Part shown: piece after piece, positions 9,690-23,376 of the stretch
Numbering within the stretch: position 1 is the stretch's first letter
How the letters are laid out: each line of letters starts with the position of its first letter
Assembly (NCBI RefSeq): GCF_043641665.1
Contig: NC_092198.1
Coordinates: 11,421,001 to 11,485,000, forward strand
Source: Enoplosus armatus
Taxonomy: Eukaryota > Chordata > Actinopteri > Centrarchiformes > Enoplosidae
Length of the DNA stretch: 64,000 nt
Reading direction: 5' to 3'
Position numbers and translations under genes: made by a program
Notes under the pieces: model-generated
The model's input: the letters and a program-made list of their open reading frames with translations, nothing else
Databases searched by the model: none
Told to the model about the DNA's origin: nothing

Positions 9690-9740
9690 CAGGAAAAATC
9701 AGAAATACTTTATTGATCCCCCACAATCAATTTATTACAT
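9690..9740 (+). repeat. LINE/SINE 3'-tail repeat copy 1
   Basis: aatcagaaatactttattgatccccc matches the tail of a very common fish retroelement. Full-tail copies are at 15141 and, inverted, at 30680. Confidence 0.7.
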
Positions 9741-10767
9741 GTGCAAAGGTGAAAATTTTAATGTATGTTGTGTAAAGCTGAAATCAAAAAGCAAAAAGCA
9801 AAGATCCCTTCTAAGTATTAGGACTCGGCAATGTTGTTGAAAAAAATATCACTGTATGATGTTTATCTTCTGATTTCTATATATCACAATATGGCAAATG
9901 TACACAAATGTAAAATAATTAAATTAACGTTTAACAAAATTAACTGTGTTCCACTGTTGCGCATTACAGAAAACAAAACGTTTCAAATGTGTAAAACAAA
10001 ACCTTCGACATCTCGTTTTGTTAGTTTTTAATCACTATTTGCTTGGAATCACTCATACAGACATGAATGCTCTATCAAGTATATTAGCAGTTGATTCTTT
10101 CCCAAAACTGCATTTCTTTATTTGCTTGTGAAACTTCTCACTTGGCAGCAAAGTGCACATTCATCACATTTCTGGATGTTTGATTTCCACAGTGAACTGC
10201 GGAAACAGTGAACAGCATCTCTCCTCCTGATTTACTGAAGTGATTCAATAGCATTTGAAAATTACAGCAGCTATGAAGGCGAGTTCTGCTCGAATGAATG
10301 AAGGTCATTTATTTCTGATGTGTCGGCTGCCAATAAAGCACATTACAAAAGAACAGAAGATGAAGGGAGCTTCAACTGTAAGATCAATTTACTAATGGGG
10401 AAGCTCGCCACTTGTTCCTGTCACACAGCAGTCTGAGAGAAAGATTTAATGGGCAACAGTAAACAGAAAATGCCCAGGTCGATTAGTGATGGCCACTACT
10501 TATGTGTGCATATAGAGTATAACGCTTGTTTCATGAGGGGTTCACTTGACGCACAAAAAACTACAAAATGCAGGTGCAGCGATCTGACTTACAGGTGGTG
10601 AACTCTTGGGAAGGTCTCCTGATGCTTCATCAGTGTGTGTAAACTCTGCCCTCTACATTACATTTGTCTTCACTACTGGACAGTCCGTGATGGGGAGTGA
10701 CAAGAAAGACACACTGATTCTCAAACCATAGACAGGTTAACACACCTGACACCTTCATCACTTATCA

Positions 10768-10792
10768 CCCCCCCCCCCCCCCCCCCCCCCCC
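10768..10792. repeat. Homopolymer run (C)25
   Basis: 25 uninterrupted C residues. The length is likely polymorphic and error-prone in sequencing. Confidence 0.98.
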
Positions 10793-11475
10793 ACACCATA
10801 CTTACATGCATGAGCTGAAAGGCACTCAGTAGTAGGAACACAGACGTCTAATTTGAATTCTGGTTCAATATGGGGGATTATCAAGAAGGACTATCTACTA
10901 ATTGGAGTCTTGCCCTTTAAATACATATTCAACCATTTTTCGGTGCAGGTCTGGCAGCGTCTGAGCTGAATAAAATCCCTGTGACTTCCTGCGCTCAGCC
11001 CTCGTCTCCTTCCCCCGTCACCCGGCTAATGAATCTGGCTTCCTGTGGACAGTCTGGTCAATATGATGCTGGACAGATTTGATTTGTATGTCCTGCCCCT
11101 CTGTCCTATCGGACTACTGGTCAATAGGCCTGTCTTCCCATTACCCCGGCGATTAATGTGGCGCGGTGCCAAACGCTACACTGGAGTGAATCATGGGTGA
11201 GCTCTCAGCTGCAAACAGGGATGCATGCCACTGAATTATATTGAAAATGGACTTTACATCAGGTTTAATGCACGCAACAGCCTTCTTTTCAGTGTGAGCA
11301 AGTCTGTGATACACTTAGCAGAGCTGATTCCAAGTGTTTTGGTGTCCAAGTCAGTGTAAGTCAAGACACAAGTCTTATATGTCTCTGAATGATGACCACT
11401 AAATGACACAACCATGAACCCTTTACTTTCAAAGCTATGTGTTTCAAAGTGTTTTGAATTCACGGGCCAAATAAT

Positions 11476-11580
11476 TAAAGGAATAGTTCAACGTTTTGGG
11501 AAGAGGAGTTAGATGAGAAAATTGATACCACTCTCATAACTGTCCATTGAATATGCAGCCACAGCCAGCAGTTGGTTGGC
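11476..11580. repeat. Foldback repeat family B, single arm
   Basis: aaaggaatagttcaacgttt, ggagttagatgagaaaattg and ccactctcataactgtcc match one arm of the palindromic repeat at 22077-22460. The other arm is missing. Confidence 0.75.
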
Positions 11581-14500
11581 TTCTGGACATTTTACTTTCA
11601 AAGCTGTGTTAATAAGTCAAAACCAAGTCCTAATAATTACACATTCACAGCTTGTGTCTATGCAAGCCTTTTAATTGTTTTACCAGGTCAAGTCTCAAGT
11701 CAAGACATGTTTCTTTCACTACGTAGTGCAGTTCAGGAATAAAGATTTCACCTTCCTGTTTCATTCATGCTCAGGATAAGAAGCATGTTTTTATATATCG
11801 TGCATGTGTGTGAGTGCTTTTCCAGTTGGCCTCAGCATTCATCCCCCTCTGCTTCATTTTTAACAGCTGGTCAAGGTTGATAGCAGATAATATGCACTCT
11901 CCATTGATTTGCAAAGTTTTGTGGGAGGGAAAAGAACTCTTTTCTGGCAAATTTTGTCAGGAGGGGGAGTGAATGAGCCGATGTGCAACAGCGAAGCAGC
12001 CAAATCCAAACCTTCACTGGGATTTCAGTGAGACAGCCAGTGAGTTACAGCACTGGAAAACTAATTAGCATGTGTTGGGCTTTGAAAGGGGAAACAGTTG
12101 CCTCCAATCATAAAGATCGCTAGTTTTGCTATCAATATCCCAACTTTGTAAGAATTACTAAAAAAATAACCAAAAATGTCATTTTCTAGGCATGCTCCTG
12201 AAAAAAACAAAACACTGTTAACGATGCTGCGATATTATCATGTTCACTTGTCCAGATCCAATCAGCAAATTGTTGATACTGGAGCTTCCAGCGGGGACAA
12301 TGAGCGGCTTATCCAGATTGAGATTTGCCTGGAGGTTGCGGTTCAGCGGCATCAATCACATCTCTGGGTCTTTTTCTGGCAGAGACGTGCCTCGTCTCGT
12401 CGGACTGGCAGCGGCAATCTCCCCCCTATACAGAGCCAGAGATCTCTTGAGAGGCTGTGTTCTTTCAATCCATCATGGTCTGAGCTAACATGACACCTTT
12501 TCATTAGTACAAAGTGCTCAAGAGGAGAAGCACTACTATTGTAAGTAAGCAGGTGGGGCTAACACAATAGTATTTATTAGGCAAAAGTGGAAATGGGATT
12601 GTGGATGGGTTTATTGCTCTTAAGTTTATTAAGCTCTTGGGGAACAAGCCATTCAGTCATTCAGTGAACACAGATCTTGCCTTGTTTTCTTGCAGATTGC
12701 TGACTTAAATAACCACTTTGAAAGAGCTCTGATGATACAATTCATAGAAATTATTAACAAATCTGCTTGCAACCATATATTTTGTTAAAAAGTTGGATGT
12801 CTTCTGAGCTCAGTGCTAATGGAAACTGGAATAAGAAACTGCATAGCACAGCATCATTAAGTATATATATATCTATCTTCCGTCCTGTTAATTTTAGAAC
12901 ATATAAATTAATATATGTCATTGTATCTTGATGAAACAGCCTTTTATCTGCTAAAATTACACAAGGAGTCTACAGAAAATTCAGACTTTGAATGCCAAGT
13001 ATGTGTTAAAAGCATAATTCATGTTTGACCGTAAAATGATTAATATTGCCACCATAACAAAGTCATTCTCCGTGACTGATTTATGTAATTTCCCTTCCTG
13101 TCATTTACATTACCAAGGGAAGTGCTAAAATCGATCTTTAGACACTCCTCTGGCCTCAATTGATATTTCCGCCTTTTAAATTCTGGTGAAGGCTGGCCCA
13201 TAAATGCAGCCTTTGCACTTTATGTGCTTCATTCGTTTTATCCTGCTAAACACACAACTCTAATCCTATCAAAGGCAAGGAATATTCCAGAAAGGGCATT
13301 AGTGGGGGCTTAGGAAGCGAGAGAGCGGAGCATTAGTATTCATGGAATTTCTTGGGACAGACTCTTAGTTTAAGGGAAATTATCTTGGGAAACTCTGATG
13401 GAGCTCATGCAAACATTAAACTATGAGCTACCGTAAAGAGTCCTGCTGGAAGTTGGAGATGGAGCCAAAATTTGGACTTAAAAGGATGATGAAATTTGCG
13501 GGTCTCTAAAAAAGGCCAGCAAGCTGTAAACTGAATTATTATTTCCCTGTATGACTTTAAAAAGTTTATTATTGGTGTTACAAAAGTATTTGGATGTTCT
13601 ACTATATGAGGTCTGTAATAATTTCACTTTCTAGTATTAGTATCAGTATCTCAGCTGCTTAAAACTCTTTTGAGTGCATTATTGTCTACTAAAGAGAAGC
13701 ATTGTTTGTAGTGTTGACACATAGCTGATGCGCTAATCCATAAAATGAAAGGGAGACAGAAAATGTCTAGAAATTAAAATCCTGAAAATCAATGTGGATG
13801 TGGAACCAGATGACTTTTGGTTCCATCTTGACAAGTGATTTAATAACCACTGGCTAAGAAGATTAGCATCTAGTTCAAGCTAAGGACCAGATGTGACCTC
13901 CCTAATCCAGACTTTTAACTTCATTATGTTTACGAAGTCTGTCCATATTTTGAAATTTCTTGCGATAATTGGAGGGAAACCAGGACTACAGAGTGCCACA
14001 TTTGAGTGTGGAGAGGAAACTTGATCGGGTTGTTGGGTTGCACATTTCCTGGTTGAAATGGCAATAAAGTAAATAATACATGTTCAAATTACCTGGTCGG
14101 TTGATAACATTTTTTGATAGCTGGATAACAACAACCATGAAGTGAGATGACATAAGTGCTGTGCCATTTGCAGTGTAGTTTGTATTTCACCTTTAAGGTC
14201 GTGCCGCCCTCCTGATATTCCTGGCCTGCTCCTCCATTAGTGCATAAAAAAAGCACTTAAGATGAAAAGTGCATCAAAACATGTTCTTTTGTCAAGTGGG
14301 GCTGAACAAAACGTTGAGATTTTAGATAAGCGTGGTAAAATACGATCATAAAAATCTTGAATGAGTTCCTGCTGAGGCACAAACACATTTTACTGTATAT
14401 GTTAAGTAAAGGCCAGGTCAGCTTTTCTGTAGAGTCAGATTCAGCTTCTGAGAACTGTTTATCTGTGGGCTGAGAGGGTGAATCTGGATGAAGAATTAGT

Positions 14501-14659
14501 GCAGTGTTGAAGGCTGCACATTATTATATAAAGCCAGAACAAGTCACATTGCAGGGGCAAGCAATAATATGCTCAACAAATGCCATGGCAGGGTTATATT
14601 ACGCAATATCTGTGCTACAGGCCACAGGAACACCACAATCAATGGGTATGATCTTGCCT

Positions 14660-14800
14660 TTAGATATATGTGGCTCTATGGATGGCAGTGTCTGTCGGTC
14701 GGTCGGTCGGTCGGTTGGCCCACCACAGAAATATCTCAGCTTCTACAATTTGGATTAGCATAAAATTCTGTACATAAATTCATGGTTCCATCACTATTCA
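14660..14800 (-). repeat. Interspersed repeat family C, inverted 3' fragment with (GGTC)n
   Basis: gatggcagtgtctg, a run of GGTC units (14695-14716), then agaaatatctcagc and attcatggttcc is the reverse complement of the end of family C (compare 17940-18067, which has gagatatttcagtctgga and gacattgccatcctc). Confidence 0.7.
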
Positions 14801-15140
14801 AGGTCACTTTAAATACAGCAGTTAAACAAATACATAGGCATAAATGTGTCCAAGATTATTAATTGTATCATTAACTTATTATTAACTGTGATGGACAGTG
14901 ACGGTGAAGTAAACACCACTACATGCTTCATTAACATGGATTGCCATATAATGTAATAATCTATGATCTTTGTTTCTTGAATACTGCTCAAATTAAAGGG
15001 TAATCATTAAAAAAACCCCACATTTGTTTGTTTGGTACTAAAGAGTCGATAACCTCCAGGGAGCATTTTTGTTGCCACTACAAAAATAATTTCTGAATAT
15101 GTTTAATGGCAGTAATAACAGTTGCTTTTAGCGGACGTAT

Positions 15141-15200
15141 AGAATCAGAATCAGAATCAGAAATACTTTATTGATCCCCGGGGGGGAAATTGTACAATTG
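15141..15200 (+). repeat. LINE/SINE 3'-tail repeat copy 2
   Basis: Tandem agaatc hexamers lead into agaaatactttattgatccc and a G run, then aaattg. This is the usual 3' end of a common fish retroelement. The rest of the element is absent. Confidence 0.78.
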
Positions 15201-17684
15201 TATAGCGTGAAACAAATGCTGGTGCACATATACTGTATGCAGTTTTGATTTAATTTTCTAAGTCTGACTCAGAGTATAATTTCTACCACTGGTGGAGAGT
15301 GCCTTCAACCGCCATGTGAACCCAATGAGCCAATGAGATAATTTGGGTAATTAGTCGCTCTGTACTCTTTGAGGAATGATAATGTTCCCTCAGGGGAGCG
15401 GTGACACATTTATAAAGTCAATAGGATCAATCAAAGAGCTAATTAAGATTCATTTTTGCTATTTTTATCAGAAAGAAATAAAATTAGCTGTGGGTCCTCA
15501 AACAGCAGGAGTGAATTCAATTTGAATTCATTTGTTTAAAATGCTCGTTAAAGATGTAATCATTCAAAAACATATGACATTGAACCTACAAATATATTGT
15601 ATCAAGTGAAGTGGCTGTTCAATTATTTTCCCATTAGAATATCTTTTTTGTTCAGTGATGCACAGAACATGTATGTATATATCGTAGAACACGGAATAAA
15701 CATTTGTTTGGTGACAAAAAGCTGAGTATTTCAATTACTAAAATAAATGCTGAATTAAACGCTCGTGTGTGTGTCATTGACTGGGTATATGTAAAACATT
15801 TATTTTCATGAAACTATACAGACACAAAAACACAACCGTGATTGTACTAAAGGAGATTACAATCCGACCCCAGGCTGTTCAATATCGAGTCACTCTAATT
15901 AAACTATGCGTGGTGTTGCTAGGTTACAGAGATGATTTGTTGTTGAGCCAGGGGACCATCCAGCAACACTTGTGTATGTCAAGTCATCTTAGGCTGTTGT
16001 TTATTTTAATCCCTGTGCTGGCAACACTTGCTGATTTTCAGATAATATTTCTTATTAGAGTGATTTTGGAGTGAGAACACTTTCGACTTCCTCTCCTGAG
16101 ATGCAACTGCCAACCAGCAGCGCCTCTCTCAGCTCTCTCATACAGAATCAATACATACCAAAATGAATCCACATTACAGGGGCAGAAGTGTGTGTAACAA
16201 TAAAAAGGAGCAGGCGGTGCGGCAGATGGGGTGGTTTCATACACTGCTGATTCACTGTAATGGGAACAGGGAACATCCACAGCTTATAGCCTGATGTATG
16301 CTTCTCGCAACTCAAAGCGACAACACAGGTGAGGGCTACAATTCTGACAATAAAGCCAGACCATTAGAACAATCTCTTATGGTTAAGGTGTTCCCTTTTA
16401 TTATGCTACAAAAGTGTTTGTTATTGTCTTGCATTGTTTAACACATTCACAAAAGGCCTGAAACTGAACTTTTCGGTGCACTATTTACTTTTAATGACAC
16501 ATGTAAAGTAGTAGTGAAATAAGGGTATAAGGGGGGAGGCTGGAGACACGTTTGTCAGGAGAGTATGTGCCTGAGCTGATGTCCCCTCTAATCATGAATC
16601 TGTCAGAAATGATTTAAAGTGCAGGCCGACGAACGGGTCTGCTGCTCTTATGTCTCTGACTGTACGGTATATCACCACGGCTGAGGTGAACTGTAAAGGT
16701 ATTAAAAAGTGACACTTCACTTTCTGAGAGAAGAAAGCGTGCATTTTTGGTGAGAGGGGACATTGCTGGTGCATATGTGTTGACCATTTTCTGGTTATCT
16801 GCAAGTTATATAAAAAAAAAAGAAAAAGAACAAAAGGACGATGAATCACTCGCCTCTAAGGGCTTCATTTTGAGAACATTGCCTCACATGGCGAAGGCGA
16901 CATGCACCGCAACACATTTTAACTTTTAAAAGCACCCTTGACTGATTTGTGAGGCTTTCCAATTTGTTATTTAGCAAATTAGAACCTCCTTCAGTGTTAA
17001 TGCCAGCATGTTCTTGTGTGGGAGCATAGAAAGACAGAGAACAAAGGAATATTCCTGCATAAAAAAAACATAGAATTAACAAGAAAAACAAGAATTATTC
17101 CAGATGCCAAAGTGTGACGTCAGCCCTCTGATAGAGCCGACTTCCTCCATGGCTGTCCACACTCAAGATTTATCTGATGTGACATAAGTGTCAACCTTCA
17201 GCAGCTATCGGCGTGTTATTGAGTGACTTTGTCAGTCATTTTGGCAGCCACTACTGCTGATTCATGTCTCTCTCTACAGAGCTGTTTGCACCTGCTGACA
17301 AAATCAAGTTTCACACATCAGTTCAATGTCAACTACCACTGCCTTGAGTCTTCATTTTAATGATGATCCTAATTGCAGGTGAGGACGATAATTAACCTGA
17401 TGCTGACACATAGTAAGTCAGCTGTGATGAATTGCATCCCAAGTGGATAATAATGACTTTATTATTTTGTCGGAGAATTATCACCTTTGATTTGATTTTT
17501 AATTAATAATTCAAGAGAGAATATAAACTGGTTCATTTCAGTGTGAGTATCATTTGTGCTCAGAGGATAATAGTTCACATATTTACAACCTCACCATCAA
17601 TTTAAAGACATTAAACTGAGGGATCACGAATCTACAGTTAGAAGAACCCTGACAGTGAAAGATCAGAAGTGACGAGCCACATGA

Positions 17685-18067
17685 ACATAAAACAAGAGTC
17701 TACAGCCGTGCTAGCAGCTCTGTGAGGCTGCACAGCAGTGCTTGAGCTAAATGCTAACGTCAATATGCTAACATGCTGATGCTGTTTAGGTATTACAATT
17801 ACCCTGTTGACAATCTTAGTTTGGTGTGTCTAGTAGTAGTAGTGTATCTAGTAGAGAGATATCTGGTTAAGTGAAAACTCCTGCTGGTGCTTCTAGATTA
17901 AACGTCAGAAGATCATCCAAGCTGTTAGGATTCATCCTCAGGGCACCACGGATATCTGCACCAACCTTCATGACAATCCATCTCATAGTTATTGAGATAT
18001 TTCAGTCTGGACCAAAGTAAACCGACTGACATTGCCATCCTCAGAGCCACGTTGCTAGCATGGCTAA
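17685..18067 (+). repeat. Interspersed repeat family C, copy with internal deletion
   Basis: It begins acaagagtctacagccgtgc with tagcagctctgtgaggctg and gctaaatgctaac, and ends gagccacgttgctagcatgg. The two ends are near-inverted (tgctagca motif), suggesting a non-autonomous DNA transposon. The central part seen at 52.3 and 56.0 kb is partly missing. Confidence 0.75.
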
Positions 18068-19324
18068 AAAGACTGACTTCCAACCCTAATTCTCTTCGTT
18101 TATAAACTCCTAATTCTTAATAAAAAAGCAACACATTGAAAAGTTTAAGAAGCGAGTCCTCATTCCAGATCAGTGTTTGATTTTACTTATTGTAAATAGA
18201 ACCATAACTATCTGCTATGATCAAAATCTGTATCTGTAATATCCCCAGTGTCTGCAGCCTGTAATTTCTTTCTGGCAAATTAACAATGGGCAAATACAGC
18301 ATGTGCCTCCTCTAAGATTTGAGAGATGTATCTCGGGAACAGCAGACACAAAAGGATTACTCACGGTAATAATATTTACCAGGATCTGAAAATAACCAAT
18401 AACAACAGAGTCAATGACACAACTGTACACAACGTACTTATTGTGAATGTGACTCCAGGGGCCGCTACCCTTCAGCCAGTGATGTCTCTTCTTTCACACA
18501 GCTGTCCCTGAGGCTGGACAGATATTACAAGGGAGGACAAATTGTGAGCAATGAGAACGATAATTTGAGACCACATTGAACAGGGACCTGGAAAATCTAG
18601 GTGAGATATCAGATGAGTCAGTAAAGCAGATGTTGAATTTGACCCAGCAGTCTGTTAGCACAGATTAAAGAGGCCCCTTGCACTGCAATCTGCAGCTTTA
18701 ATCATACTCAGTCACATGGTTAGGAGCCTTTACCATCTTTTGATAACAGCAGTTCAGCTGTTAAGGAGTAGGTTATATACCTCCATCATAACTTTAAATT
18801 TGCTATTTCCTGTTTGCGGTGAAGATTTTGTGACCTTATAAGTGCCAATATGATAATAATAGCAATGATAATATGGGAGAGTAATGCGAATGCACAGGGA
18901 CGACATAGACCTGTTGCAGCTCTACTTTATGGTTTGGCTGATAAGACAGGTTGAGTCTGCTCCACGCTGCAGGAAATGATCCCTGGAGCTGACGCGTTCC
19001 TCAAAACAGCCAGCTAACCTCCAGAGATGCATGACGCAGTTTCCATTTGTCTGGTGAGGTCGCGACCTCTTCTCTGAGAGAGTAACGAAAACGGCGAGGA
19101 GGAGGAACGAATACAGCATGGGATGAGAAAGATGGATGATCTGTCAAGGCTGAGGATGTGATTAGTGTGAGCGTGGAACACAGGGGGAGGGAACAGTGAG
19201 GACGACCTTCAGACCTCACCCCGAACTCAGCTGTCAATCATACTTCCAGCCATGGAAACGCTTCAGTGAGGGGTCATCTGTGGCTCAGGGCTCCCTGTTG
19301 TTTGTCTCCTGTGTGCCACATTCA

Positions 19325-19690
19325 GGCTTTTTGGAAATTAATGATACACACATTTTAGAGGTGAAAAAGTTAGTCAATCGACAGAAAAATATTGACTATT
19401 AACTATTTTTATATCAAGTAAGTCACTTTAAGTAAAAACAGCAAAAATGTGCTGGTAATAGCTTCTCAGAGGTGAAGACTTTCTGCTTTTCTTGTCTTTG
19501 GGGATATTAAACTGAATATCTTTGGGTTTTGGACTGTTGGTCTGATGAAACCAGACATTTGAGGAAGTTACCTTGAACTCTGGGATGTAAATTTTTCATA
19601 ATTGTCGGACATTTTATGGAGCAAATGATTATCAAGAACATGTTGGTAGATTAATTTATAATTAAATAATCGTTAGTTACAACCCTAACC
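19325..19690 (+). repeat. Interspersed repeat family A, copy 3
   Basis: The most complete copy: agtcaatcgacagaaaaat, tattaaactgaatatctttg, ggttttggactgttggtc, cggacattttatgg and aataatcgttagttacaacc. The paired att/aat-rich ends may form an imperfect foldback. Confidence 0.75.
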
Positions 19691-22076
19691 CTTTTTATTT
19701 CTCTATAGCAATAAACAATAAACTCATTAATCTTCTTCATCAAGACTGTGTTGGTGCGGTTTTCAGATTTGATTAACAGTGAACAAACAACCAATTGTCA
19801 TCAGATTCTGATTCAAACGTTGATCCTGATTGGTGCACAGAGGTACGTGACATCACCTGTTCAAACAGAGCCCCGCCCACTTCAAACCAGTGAGACGAGC
19901 ACAGAGAAAAAAAAAGAAAATGAAATTTCTGTAACGTAAAGGAGCCAAAACTGTTGGCAGGAAACAGTGTGTTCATGTCCCATCACTCACAGTAAGAAGA
20001 TGACTGATAAAATGTTTTAAGGGGCTTTAAGTTGAATTTGATCTTATTTACCCATTTCATTTACCAGCTATACTGTTTGGTGAAGCTTTGCAAGCAGATG
20101 GTGGAAGTGCATCAAGTGAGAGCTATACATTTGATTGTACCACAGTATGTTGAGAGCTGCTGACTTCTGACAAATGAGCTTTGTTTTCTGTTCTGAGCAT
20201 AATGTTACTCCTCTCAGCCCTAACAGTATGCGGCAGAGGCAGGGATTTACACAGATACAAGTCTGACCTTGTGTTCACTTTTGAAGCCAAGGATAAGAAC
20301 CCTTTTCTGATTTTGTTTGCATCACCAGACCTGACACAGCGGGAAAACGTCGTCCTTGTCTTGGGCACTATTTTTTCAGACCACTTGGTGGCAACAGTGT
20401 CTCATCCTGTCAATGTTGAGTTTAATACAAATAGAATTGAAGAGAAGTAACCCAGTGAGACAAGACGCAACAGCCCACTGTGCCTCCTGCCAAAAAAATG
20501 TATCACTTCTGGTGTTATTGCTAAAGGTGGCTGAAATTTTAGAGCTGCAGCACTTTTTCATATCAGTTGTTCAAGACTGTCATCATACAGCACACTACAT
20601 TCATGCATGATTCACACTATGACAGCCATTGTAAGAGAGTGGTACCACAAAAACACAAGAGTTAAGTTCCACTGCTCTGGCAAGCTTAGAAGTCGGCTGT
20701 GCAGTTTAGCCAGACATCACCCTGTCCCCCTCCTTTTCCTGAGGTCTGTGTATAACTACTGACACTGAAATGTGCTGGAAAGGTCGGAACAGAGAGAATA
20801 CTTTTTTTTGTGGCGATTGGTCACATTTTGGAACATTTTTCCATTTCAGTTTCCTGTGTTGGTTTTCAAAGTGGTTTTGGACTCAGCCTTCACAAATACA
20901 TTCTGGTACTTCTGGTACTGGCACAGATTCTACAATAGTTTGCTGGCTTTGTTGCCTTTTCCCCCCATACTGAAGTGAGTATAATATTTATTTTTGAATG
21001 TTTTCATAAAAACTGGTGGATTCGGGTTTTTATGATTATGTTGAAGTACTGTGTCGAGTCAGCACACAGGACATTAGAGTTACACAATAAACATAGTCAC
21101 AGGCTAAACAATTATTGTAACTTTAAACTGGGGCAAAAGGCTGATGAAAAGGACACAAAACCACAATACAACTAGAGGTTGGGGAGACTAGCTTTGTCAC
21201 AGAAAACACACAGTCTCTGAAATTATAAACAAATCACCTTCCAAAAAGGGGTATGAGCTAATTCTATTTTAATTTCTTTAACAATTGCAGTTCACGCTGA
21301 GAACAGCATCAAGCTAATAATAGAGCCACAGACTTTCAAGAAGTGAGTAATTAACAGCCTGCGGTTGCAAACAACTCAATTATTCCCTGCCTCAACTATG
21401 CATACGTTACCTGATTTAACCTCCCTGACTCAGTTTCCAGGAACATCACTGTCATTTCATTTTGCCCACTCAAATGCCAGTTTGTGACATTTATTTACAC
21501 AGTCTGAAACATAGCGACCAGATTCTTCACATAGTTCAGTCTAAGTTCAATGTCATGGTCTCTAGTACTCAGTCCTCATTTATTTCTAGTTCTTTTCTAT
21601 CCATTAGTCACTTTTTTTCCCACTTTCATCCTGTTGATCTTCACATCCCTTGCGGTTGGACATTTCGATTTCCAATTTCGCTGCTTTGTCAAAATCGTCA
21701 AGAGACACAGAAACACAGTTTGGTTTGTGTTTAAGCAACTGTGGCCTGACGAGGTGTGATGTATGTCAGATCAGTCCAATAGTTCTTGTCAGTACACAAC
21801 TCTTGTGACGGACCATTAGCCCTTGCGCTCACTCTCTAGTTAGAGTATCTCCATCTTGAAGCTAATTAAGTGAAGATACTGTCTATAAAAAGATCACGAA
21901 GATTAAAGGGGTCCCAGGTGTACCATTAAAAGGCGCTGGACCTTCACATCTGTAAATCCACCTGATTTCTGCCATTGTTACAGTATTCTAAGAAATCTAC
22001 TAAAAATGAACTATTAACGATGGTCAACAATGGTTGGCTATGCAGAGGGTAATGTTATGTGGTAACATCTGCGTAA

Positions 22077-22460
22077 AGCAATAGTTTAACATTTTGGGAA
22101 ATAGGATAGGTTGGATGAGAAGATCAATACTACTTTCTTAATTGCCTGTTCAATATGAAGCTACAGCCAGCAGCCTGTAGTTAGCTTAGCTTAGCATACA
22201 AAAAACAAAATATAAAAAATACTTTATTTAAAGGCCACGGTTTTTGTATGGATTAAACAAACATGATATACTGTTAACAGGCAAGCTTCAAGCTTGGTTT
22301 ATGCTTGTAAGTGGATTTTGTTGTCTTTTTGCTAAGCTAACTGGCTGCAAATGGTAGCTTCATATTTACTGTACATGAGAGTGGTATTGATCGTCTTATC
22401 TAATGCTTGGCAAGAAAACAAATAAGTATATTTCCCAAGGTGTTGAACTATTCCTTTAAA
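22077..22460. repeat. Foldback (palindromic) repeat family B, full copy
   Basis: The left arm (caatagtttaacattttggg, gatgagaagatcaatactac, atatgaagctacagcc, ttagcttagcttagca) is inverted in the right arm (gctaagctaactgg, ggtagcttcatattta, gagagtggtattgatcg, tatttcccaaggtgttgaac). This is a long-hairpin, MITE-like element without an ORF. Confidence 0.82.
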
Positions 22461-23376
22461 CTACAGAAATTGCAGATGGAACTAAGGCGCGCTGCAGGAA
22501 TAACAAGCAAATGTGTTATGCTAAGCTAAGATAGCATTCAAGTATTGCCAATTTATTTTTACCTCCAGCCTATTTTACATCCCCCATTATTATAATTATT
22601 ATTGAAATTAAGCTTGAAACAAAACCATAATAACGTCAATCGCTAATAATCTCTAACCACATTTATTCACGCCGTGCACTCCCATGCGGCAAGCTTATAA
22701 CTAGAACAGAGCTATTTTTCAATTGTGTTTTGATTTCAGCACTAGAGCATATTATGAGTAGGGGGAAGAGGGGGTGGGGGAGCGGATATGATAAAGCAGA
22801 AGGTGACATGAAGTAATTCGGGAAACTTATTAAACAACATCCGGATCTATTGCAATCAGCTCACTTGGCCTCAGTCTCATATCTATAAATTATCTGTTGA
22901 AGATAGTTTCTTGGCATTTATCAACGCAAATTCAGGAATATCACCGCACATTCCTGCACTTTGTCAGAGCTTGAGATAGAGCGGCTTCTCTGATCTGCAG
23001 TGGCTTTCTGAACCTTTCTTTCTTTCAACAGTTCTTGCTTATCAGTATGGCCTGTGTGAAGAGCGAGGCAGATGAGACTGAAACAAGAGCGGCTGATTAC
23101 AAAAGACCTGGATGCTTGTTAAAGTTCACTCGTCTCACTAGAGATTATAACTTTTTAAAGTTCTACGTGTGAATCTGAACTTGTGAGGGGAAATGCCTCT
23201 TGTTTATTCAAACCCTGTTGCGGGAGATTCTCTTGGTCTGCTCTATTGATTAAAACTTGAATCGGGCAGCGGACACGTCCACATTATTTTGACTTGGGTG
23301 GCAAAGGTGGGGCACAGACTCAAGCAAGGATGGCAATGCAGAGTCACGATACTGAAGCTGCTGGCTGGAAGCTGGC

